Shown here: one piece after another, positions 4,778 to 9,250 of the stretch
How positions within the stretch are numbered: the first letter of the stretch is position 1
Layout of the letters: every line of letters begins with the position of its first letter
Assembly (NCBI GenBank): GCA_945876665.1
Contig: CAMCPC010000033.1
Coordinates: 1-9,250 of the forward strand
Direction: 5' to 3'
From: an uncultured Oscillospiraceae bacterium
Lineage (GTDB): Bacteria > Bacillota > Clostridia > UBA1381
DNA length: 9,250 nucleotides
The notes under the pieces: generated by a model
What the model was told of the DNA's origin: nothing
What the model saw: only the letters and a program-made list of their open reading frames with translations
Database searches by the model: none
Position numbers and translations under genes: made by a program

Positions 4778-6088
4778 TTATTTTTCCATTTTCCAATACT
4801 GTACACTATACGGTGGCAGTTCACTTCCGCCGCCGAAATCGTGTGTGCTGCCTGTGATAAGATCCTCCGCAAGACCGCAGCCCGCGTCAAAATGCGCTGT
4901 AACAGGTTCTTCATCTGCATTGATTGCCACAAGTACACGCTCATCATCGCATTTTCTTTCAAAAATGCAATACTTGTTCTGAAGCACTACCGAACGGAAA
5001 TCGCCGTAGCAAAGCGCTTTGCTGTTTTTGTGCGCCTTAGCAAGCTTTGTGATAAATTCGGTAAGCTCATTTTCTTCCGGCTTGTCAAAGCAAGCTCTGA
5101 GCGCAGGATCACCCTCGCTCTTATTTGCCTTTGCACCCCATTCACTGCCGTAATATACGCACGGAATACCCGGCATACCGAAAATCATACCGTATACAAG
5201 CGGAAGATGCTTTTCGTTTGTAAGTATGCTTGCAATTCTTGAAACGTCATGGTTGTCAGCAAAGCTCAAAAGATGCTTGCCCCTGTAAAGAGTCCAGTTT
5301 TCAGGTCCGAACTGACGCAGAAGTGAATGGACAATTTCAAACATATTCATGCTGTTGAAGCTTGAATAAACTCCCTTGTAGCACTCGTAATTTGTGCAGC
5401 TGTGGCACATTTCGTCATTGACGAACTGATTGTAGTCGCCGTGAAGAAGCTCGCCGATAAGCACAAAATCGTCCTTTAATGTGCCTGTAAAGGAGCGCAG
5501 ACGCTTTAAGAAATCCTTGTCAAGGCAGTATGCCACGTCAAGACGAAGTCCGTCAATGTCAAACTCGTCAACCCAGTATTTAACCGCGTCAAGAATGTGG
5601 TTTATGACTTCTTCATTTCTTAAATTGATTTTTACAAGGTCAAAATTACCTTCCCAGCCCTCATACCAAAGACCGTCGTTGTAATGTGAATTACCGCCGA
5701 AATCTATAAAGAACCAGTCGCGGTAACGTGAATTTTCACGGTTTTGCAAAACGTCCTGAAATGCCCAGAAGCCTCTGCCCACATGGTTGAATACACCGTC
5801 AAGCACGACTTTTATGCCGTTCTTGTGCAGATTTTCGACAACCTCCTTAAAGTCCTCGTTTGTGCCGAGACGGCAGTCAATTTTCTTGTAATTACGCGTG
5901 TTGTAGCCGTGTGTGTCAGACTCAAACACAGGTGAAAAATATATGGCATTTGCGCCCAATTCCTTTATATGCGGAATCCAGTCATTCACTTTTGTGATTC
6001 TGTGCTCTGTAACTCCGTCATTTTCAAACGGCGCGCCGCAGAATCCCAAAGGATAAATCTGATAAAATACACTTTCATATGCCCACAT
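4778..6088 (-). CDS. Alpha-amylase family (GH13) glycoside hydrolase, cytoplasmic
   Basis: A 436-residue GH13 enzyme without a signal peptide, so it probably acts on imported maltodextrins or other short alpha-glucans in the cytoplasm. A (beta/alpha)8 barrel begins right at the start (YESVFYQIYPLGF). It contains conserved region I DGVFNH (97-102), the nucleophile D184 in DGLRLD, the acid/base E213 in LIGE, and the transition-state-stabilising D281 in FADNHD. A small beta C-terminal domain (about 365-436) ends in LPPYSVQYW. All three catalytic acids are present. The ATG at 6088 is preferred because GGGAGGT (6095-6101) precedes it and a promoter -10 box overlaps the other in-frame ATG at 6121. 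The exact specificity (amylase, maltogenic or cyclodextrinase-like) cannot be fixed. The gene is unrelated to its spoIIIA neighbour, and its TAA stop falls on the terminal TA of the repeat element. Confidence 0.92.
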   Translation of the reverse strand: MWAYESVFYQIYPLGFCGAPFENDGVTEHRITKVNDWIPHIKELGANAIYFSPVFESDTHGYNTRNYKKIDCRLGTNEDFKEVVENLHKNGIKVVLDGVFNHVGRGFWAFQDVLQNRENSRYRDWFFIDFGGNSHYNDGLWYEGWEGNFDLVKINLRNEEVINHILDAVKYWVDEFDIDGLRLDVAYCLDKDFLKRLRSFTGTLKDDFVLIGELLHGDYNQFVNDEMCHSCTNYECYKGVYSSFNSMNMFEIVHSLLRQFGPENWTLYRGKHLLSFADNHDVSRIASILTNEKHLPLVYGMIFGMPGIPCVYYGSEWGAKANKSEGDPALRACFDKPEENELTEFITKLAKAHKNSKALCYGDFRSVVLQNKYCIFERKCDDERVLVAINADEEPVTAHFDAGCGLAEDLITGSTHDFGGGSELPPYSVQYWKMEK

Positions 6089-6094
6089 AATTCT

Positions 6095-6101
6095 ACCTCC
6101 C
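6095..6101 (-). promoter_or_regulatory. Ribosome binding site deciding the amylase start
   Basis: GGGAGGT on the minus strand is placed 6 nt before the ATG at 6088. An in-frame ATG at 6121 lacks such a site and lies within the probable -10 box, upstream of the likely transcription start. Confidence 0.8.
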
Positions 6102-6116
6102 AAATATGATATGTTA

Positions 6117-6146
6117 ATCATACCATTAATAGTATATTTTAGTCAA
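6117..6146 (-). promoter_or_regulatory. Sigma-A promoter of the amylase gene
   Basis: Minus strand: TTGACT (6141-6146), an 18-nt spacer and TATGAT (6117-6122). Transcription would start near 6110, giving a leader of about 22 nt with the strong ribosome binding site. I see no clear catabolite-control (cre) operator next to it. Confidence 0.75.
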
Positions 6147-6183
6147 TAACAACATGACAGTCTGTTTGGATAGTCAGTCGGTA

Positions 6184-6843
6184 TTATTTTCTGTTGTCCT
6201 CCCAGCCGAGATAGGTGGCTTCAAGACGGTATATGGGCATACCGGCTTCGGAAAAACGCTGTTCATATTCCGTCATAACGTTCCCCTCAAAGTCGGAATT
6301 GTGCAGGTCAAGGCTGATATTTTCCAGCTTGTAGTTCTCCTGCGCAAAGGAGTTCAGCGAAAAATCAAAAAGCGCCTTGTTATCGGTCTTGAACCATATA
6401 TAATCGCCCTGCATAAGCACCGCCTTGTATCGGTCAAGGAAACGCTTATGGGTAAGACGGCGCTTAGCCTGCTTTTTCTTTTTCCACGGGTCGGAAAAGT
6501 TCAGGTAAATTCTGCGTATTTCGCCAAATTCAAATATTTCCTCGATTTTTTCGGCGTCCATGTCCATGAACAGCACATTATTAAGTCCGGCCGCCTTTGC
6601 TTTTTCCATAGCCATGACGATTACGTCCTCAACCTTTTCTATGGCGATAAAGTTTGTATCGGGATGCTTGCGCGCCATTCCGACAATGAAATTACCCTTG
6701 CCGCAGCCGATTTCGATGTGGATAGGGTTATCGTTGCCGAAACGTTCAGCCCATTTGCCCTTGTATTCCTGCGGCTCTTTGACCAATATGTCGCCGCAGC
6801 GCTCCATTCTCGCGCCGCAGTTTTTCTTTTTTCTCATTCTCAT
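6184..6843 (-). CDS. trmB: tRNA (guanine-N7-)-methyltransferase
   Basis: TrmB uses S-adenosylmethionine to methylate N7 of G46 in the variable loop of tRNAs in the cytoplasm. The 219 residues show the SAM-binding motif IEIGCGKGNF (43-52), the acidic IEK (68-70) after strand 2, the family motif LNFSDPW (114-120) with catalytic-region D118, KRRLT (127-131), the FKTDN segment (151-155) and the C-terminal TEYEQRF (191-197). Length is normal for bacterial TrmB. The ATG at 6843 follows GAGGT with about 7-nt spacing, and a near-consensus promoter lies just upstream. One oddity is that the usual DPWPKKRH reads DPWKKKKQ here, changing three positions next to the active-site motif while keeping the basic character. 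No terminator is visible in the 37 bp before the amylase promoter, so some read-through into the amylase gene is possible. Confidence 0.97.
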   Translation of the reverse strand: MRMRKKKNCGARMERCGDILVKEPQEYKGKWAERFGNDNPIHIEIGCGKGNFIVGMARKHPDTNFIAIEKVEDVIVMAMEKAKAAGLNNVLFMDMDAEKIEEIFEFGEIRRIYLNFSDPWKKKKQAKRRLTHKRFLDRYKAVLMQGDYIWFKTDNKALFDFSLNSFAQENYKLENISLDLHNSDFEGNVMTEYEQRFSEAGMPIYRLEATYLGWEDNRK

Positions 6844-6878
6844 ATGTGTTACCTCGATTTAAAATTTCGTCAGAGATT

Positions 6879-6907
6879 ATTATACTATAAAATGCGCCGT
6901 TTGACAA
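6879..6907 (-). promoter_or_regulatory. Sigma-A promoter of trmB
   Basis: Minus strand: TTGTCA (6902-6907), a 17-nt spacer and TATAAT (6879-6884), close to consensus. The start would be near 6872, about 29 nt before the trmB ATG. Confidence 0.85.
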
Positions 6908-6913
6908 GGCAAA

Positions 6914-6941
6914 CAAAAAATATCCGTCCTTTGGACGGATA
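6914..6941 (-). terminator. Intrinsic terminator after ireB
   Basis: Minus-strand RNA forms a 9-bp stem TATCCGTCC/GGACGGATA with an AAA loop (6921-6941), followed by six U residues (6920-6915). It lies 44 bp past the ireB stop and immediately before the trmB promoter. Confidence 0.88.
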
Positions 6942-6984
6942 CTTTTGCGTACAAATAAAAGGTAATAATATAGTTTACCTCAAA

Positions 6985-7236
6985 TTACAGAGTTTTTATA
7001 TAAGTCTTGGCGAACTCCTCTAAAAGCTCGTCGCGCTCTATCTTGACAATAAGACCTCTCGCTCCGTTGTAGCTGGTTATGTAGGTCGGGTCGCCTGAAA
7101 GAATATATCCAACTATCTGGCTGATTGGATCGTAGCCTTTGATTTTAAGTGCCTCATACACTTTAGCGACTATTTCCCTGACCTCCTGCTCCTTATCGAA
7201 CTCAAGGTTAATTTTCATTGTTTCATTAAATTCCAT
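6985..7236 (-). CDS. ireB: IreB family regulatory phosphoprotein (UPF0297, YrzL-like)
   Basis: A small cytoplasmic protein of 83 residues matching the UPF0297/IreB family across its full length. The core [20 protein letters not shown] (34-53) and NGAR (57-60), [10 protein letters not shown] (65-74) are diagnostic. In Enterococcus, IreB is a substrate of the Ser/Thr kinase IreK and counteracts its effect on cephalosporin resistance; phosphorylation is on threonines near the N-terminus. Here the start MEFNETMKI keeps one such threonine (T6). The frame is open upstream to 7311, but the ATG at 7236 follows AAGGGTG, gives the family's normal length, and lies downstream of a promoter that the longer frame would overlap. 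In many Firmicutes the gene sits between alaS and ruvX; here it is flanked by an M16 protease and trmB and forms its own transcription unit. Confidence 0.95.
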   Translation of the reverse strand: MEFNETMKINLEFDKEQEVREIVAKVYEALKIKGYDPISQIVGYILSGDPTYITSYNGARGLIVKIERDELLEEFAKTYIKTL

Positions 7237-7282
7237 GATATTCACCCTTTCGTGTAAAGTTTCATAGCAATCCACTACGTAT

Positions 7283-7311
7283 AGAATATTACAAATGCAA
7301 GCAAATTGCAA
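7283..7311 (-). promoter_or_regulatory. Sigma-A promoter of ireB
   Basis: Minus strand: TTGCAA (7306-7311), a 17-nt spacer and TATTCT (7283-7288). Transcription would begin near 7276, with a leader of about 40 nt. TTGCTT followed by TATACG, a few bases further along, is a weaker alternative. Confidence 0.6.
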
Positions 7312-7358
7312 GTGTTTTGATAAAAAATTTATAGAAAATTTATTATTCGGAGTTATTT

Positions 7359-8609
7359 TCAGCCTAAATCAAACAGATTTTCCACACTTTCAACAGGCCC
7401 TACCGCTGAAATACAGAGAGTGGAGCTGTCAAGCACGCGGTCAATTATTTCCGCAACAGAGTCTGTGTTTACAGAGTCGATTTTTTTCAATGCCTCCTCC
7501 TGAGTGTATATGGGCTTGCCCAAAAGCAGTGAGCGTCCCGCGCCCTGCATTCGCGCACCTGTGCTTTCGCTTGAGAGGATATAATTGCCCTTAAGCTGTT
7601 CCTTGGCTTTGGCTACCTCGTCCTTTGTAAGCTTGTCGCGCTTTATAGTGTTGATTTCCTTTGATATAAGCGAGGCTACCTCGTTAAGACTTTCCACGCT
7701 CATTCCCGCGGAAATATCAAAAACGCCCGTGTTTATATATGCGCTGTGTCCCGCGCTTATGGAGTACACCAATCCGCGCTGCTCGCGTATGTTCTGGAAC
7801 AATCTTGAGGACATTCCGCAGCCGAATACGTTGTTGAACACAAGCAGACTGTATACGCTCTCGTCCATAACGTCAATCCCATTAAACGTCGCCACAAGCT
7901 GTACCTGTTCAATATCCTTTGTTCTCACAATATTGTTTCCGCTGAGATACGGCACATTGGGAAGATACGGCTTGCTGTCTGATAATTCGCGTGAGCCGAA
8001 ATACTTTTCCAAAAGGTCAAACAGGCTGTCATCAAAATTTCCCGATACGGATATTATAGTATTTGCGCTTGTATAATGATTATTCATGTAATTGCGCATT
8101 ATATCGGGCGTTATGCCGTCAAGGCTTTCATATGTGCCGAGAATCGGCCGTCCCATTGGTGTGTCGCCCCATACCGCGTAGGAGGAAAGGTCATACACAA
8201 GCTCCTCCGGACTGTCCGCGTACATTCGTATTTCCTCGCCTATAACCTGACGCTCAAGCGCCATATCGTCCGCGTCAAGACGTGGATTATAAAGCATATC
8301 TGAAAGTATATCCAAAGCTATGGGGATATGCGTGTCAAGCGTTTTTGTGCAAAAGCAGGTGTATTCGCGCGAGGTAAACGCGTCTATCTGACCGCCCACC
8401 GCGTCAATTTCGCCCGCGATCTGCGCTGCGCTTCTGATCTGCGTTCCCTTGAACAGCATATGCTCTATAAAATGTGAAATACCGTTTTCCGCGGCGCTCT
8501 CATAGCGCGAGCCGTTTCCTATCCATACGCCTATTGATATGGATTTGAGATAATTTATTTTTTCCGCAACGACACGTATGCCGTTTTTTAAAGTTCTGTA
8601 CTGATACAA
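7359..8609 (-). CDS. M16 family zinc metallopeptidase (processing peptidase-like, YmxG/MlpA type)
   Basis: A 416-residue protein of the insulinase/mitochondrial processing peptidase family. The inverted zinc motif is HFIEH (46-50), and the third zinc ligand, E126 in VIGEEI, lies 76 residues after H50, as the family requires. The N-terminal catalytic half (about 1-220) is followed by the inactive M16 C-terminal half with [33 protein letters not shown] (about 264-285) and [11 protein letters not shown]. This pattern and length match the bacterial YmxG/MlpA group. There is no signal peptide, so it is cytoplasmic. The start is TTG at 8609, preceded by AAGGAG (8617-8622) with 7-nt spacing; no ATG lies nearby in frame, and [14 protein letters not shown] is the family's usual beginning. 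It follows the repressor gene after 33 bp and may be cotranscribed with it. The physiological substrate is unknown. Confidence 0.94.
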   Translation of the reverse strand: MYQYRTLKNGIRVVAEKINYLKSISIGVWIGNGSRYESAAENGISHFIEHMLFKGTQIRSAAQIAGEIDAVGGQIDAFTSREYTCFCTKTLDTHIPIALDILSDMLYNPRLDADDMALERQVIGEEIRMYADSPEELVYDLSSYAVWGDTPMGRPILGTYESLDGITPDIMRNYMNNHYTSANTIISVSGNFDDSLFDLLEKYFGSRELSDSKPYLPNVPYLSGNNIVRTKDIEQVQLVATFNGIDVMDESVYSLLVFNNVFGCGMSSRLFQNIREQRGLVYSISAGHSAYINTGVFDISAGMSVESLNEVASLISKEINTIKRDKLTKDEVAKAKEQLKGNYILSSESTGARMQGAGRSLLLGKPIYTQEEALKKIDSVNTDSVAEIIDRVLDSSTLCISAVGPVESVENLFDLG

Positions 8610-8616
8610 TATTATG

Positions 8617-8622
8617 CTCCTT
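8617..8622 (-). promoter_or_regulatory. Ribosome binding site supporting a TTG start for the M16 peptidase
   Basis: AAGGAG on the minus strand stands 7 nt before TTG at 8609. This fixes an otherwise non-obvious start codon. Confidence 0.75.
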
Positions 8623-8642
8623 TTGTATAAAATATATATAAA

Positions 8643-9250
8643 TCAGAATTTTCTTTTGATTTCCCTTACAAGTCCGAATACGCGTATGCGCAGTACCTCC
8701 TCTTTTTCAAAACGGCGCGGAGGGTACATCGGATTGATTGACTGCAATTCAATAAAGTCTTTGCCGTATACCACCTTTTTAATTACGCCGTCCTCGCCGT
8801 CGATTGTAACAACGGCATAGCTGCCGCTGTCCACCGAGGACTGACACCGCACAAGAACAAGGTCACCTTCCATAAATACGGGATACATGCTGTCGCCCAC
8901 AACTCGCAGAAAGGAATACTGCTCGCCGTCGCGCACGTCGCTTTTAAGCACAGGCTCATAGTCGACAATGTTGTTTTCCGCAAAACAGCTTATTCCTGCG
9001 GCAACTCTGCCGATTACAGGTATCATAACGTATTCCGCGTCATTTATCAGCTCTATATTTGACGGAGTCTCATCCCAGCCTAAAAGATATTCGGGAGTGG
9101 TGTCAAGGCATTGCGCAAGCTTTATCAGAGAGTCGCGCTTGATGTTTTTTACAGTGCCTTTTTCGTATTTCTGAATGGCGGCTTTCTGCACGCCTATTTT
9201 TGCGCCAAGCTCCTCCTGTGTTAAATTATGCTCTTTTCGCAGCATTTTAA
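8643..9250 (-). CDS. XRE/S24 family transcriptional repressor, LexA/CI-like (N-terminus beyond the right edge)
   Basis: A DNA-binding repressor with a self-cleavage domain. An XRE-type helix-turn-helix (LTQEELGAKIGVQKAAIQKYEKG, about 8-30 counted from the ATG at 9245) is followed by an S24 peptidase domain. The latter carries the cleavage site A83-G84 in RVAAGIS, the nucleophile S119 in GDSMYP and the general base K156 in GVIKKV. All parts needed for RecA-stimulated autoproteolysis are therefore visible. The ATG at 9245 is probably internal: it has no ribosome binding site in view, the preceding codon is AAA, and XRE proteins usually have about 8 more residues before LRKE. The HTH type shows it is not the SOS repressor LexA itself. 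It could be a phage-type CI or a chromosomal stress regulator. No integrase or other phage gene is in the window. Confidence 0.9.
   Translation of the reverse strand, partial: KMLRKEHNLTQEELGAKIGVQKAAIQKYEKGTVKNIKRDSLIKLAQCLDTTPEYLLGWDETPSNIELINDAEYVMIPVIGRVAAGISCFAENNIVDYEPVLKSDVRDGEQYSFLRVVGDSMYPVFMEGDLVLVRCQSSVDSGSYAVVTIDGEDGVIKKVVYGKDFIELQSINPMYPPRRFEKEEVLRIRVFGLVREIKRKF

Larger units (their letters stand above)
4550..4780. mobile_element. MITE-like palindromic repeat element, 231 bp, TA-bounded
   Basis: The element is bounded by a perfect 14-bp inverted repeat: TAAATTATTGTTTA at 4550-4563 and its reverse complement at 4767-4780. Both ends carry TA, the target duplication expected of IS630/Tc1-mariner-type insertions. 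Inside are four hairpins: 4590-4607, 4610-4633, 4681-4699 and 4719-4737. A nested 10-bp inverted repeat, GTAGGGGCGG (4677-4686), matches 4732-4741. There is no transposase and no credible gene, although short open frames exist on both strands. I infer a non-autonomous mobile or dispersed structured repeat. It fills the gap between the amylase stop codon, which overlaps its right end, and the spoIIIAF ribosome binding site. Copy number in the genome cannot be seen from this window. Confidence 0.7.

Noticed and set aside
4527..4780. Sigma-E promoter for spoIIIAF
   Set aside because: The best -10-like word, CATAGCAT near the ribosome binding site, has no acceptable -35 partner. The TTGTTC word inside the element has no matching -10. 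No promoter can be supported.
4554..5242. Short open frames on both strands across the repeat element, one running into the amylase gene
   Set aside because: They are rich in Arg, Cys and Pro from translated hairpins. None has a plausible ribosome binding site or family resemblance. Repeats of this kind often yield spurious hypothetical proteins.
6154..7023. Long plus-strand open frame (289 codons) opposite trmB
   Set aside because: It lies antisense to a certain trmB gene and to the ireB end, crosses a terminator and a promoter, and its product looks like no known family. It is a codon-bias shadow.
6985..7311. Longer 108-residue version of the IreB protein
   Set aside because: The extra 25 N-terminal residues are unlike the family and overlap the promoter. 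The ATG at 7236 has the ribosome binding site and gives the usual length.
7237..7358. AT-rich inverted words (AAATTT...AAATTT) after the M16 gene as a terminator
   Set aside because: The stem would be very weak and GC-free, so I do not call a terminator. The only function I support in this gap is the ireB promoter.

Overview
The window reads as chromosome from an endospore-forming member of the Clostridia (Firmicutes). Grounds: spoIIIAF, spoIIIAG and spoIIIAH homologues, an Asp23/Gls24 protein next to them, an IreB (UPF0297) protein, strong GGAGG-type ribosome binding sites, TTGNNN/TATAAT vegetative promoters and moderate GC with AT-rich gaps. No species can be named from this stretch. All eleven genes lie on the minus strand, so transcription runs from high to low coordinates.

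From the right edge leftward: (a) 9250-7359, an XRE/S24 self-cleaving-type repressor (N-terminus cut by the window) followed by an M16 zinc protease that starts with TTG. (b) 7311-6913, a single-gene ireB unit with its own promoter and terminator. (c) 6907-6184, trmB (tRNA m7G46 methyltransferase) behind a near-consensus promoter. (d) 6146-4778, a cytoplasmic GH13 alpha-amylase-like enzyme with its own promoter. (e) 4780-4550, a 231-bp non-coding palindromic element with perfect 14-bp terminal inverted repeats starting and ending in TA. It resembles a miniature inverted-repeat transposable element. (f) 4526-2951, spoIIIAF-AG-AH, tightly packed and overlapping. (g) 2964-2364, asp23, with a probable vegetative promoter inside the end of spoIIIAH and a strong terminator. 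(h) 2215-1, an operon of an exported protein of unknown function, a BcrA/LanF-like ABC ATPase and an ABC-2 permease that runs off the left edge.

Most genes are ordinary housekeeping, sporulation or transport genes. The main oddity is the spoIIIA locus: the usual upstream genes spoIIIAA-AE are missing, and the repeat element and an unrelated amylase gene sit exactly where spoIIIAE should be. This may be a real operon split mediated by the repeat, or an assembly join at a repeat. I found no CRISPR array, RNA gene, riboswitch or complete autonomous mobile element, and no clearly new multi-gene system. The best candidates for something undescribed are the repeat element with the operon break, and the exported protein paired with the ABC exporter.
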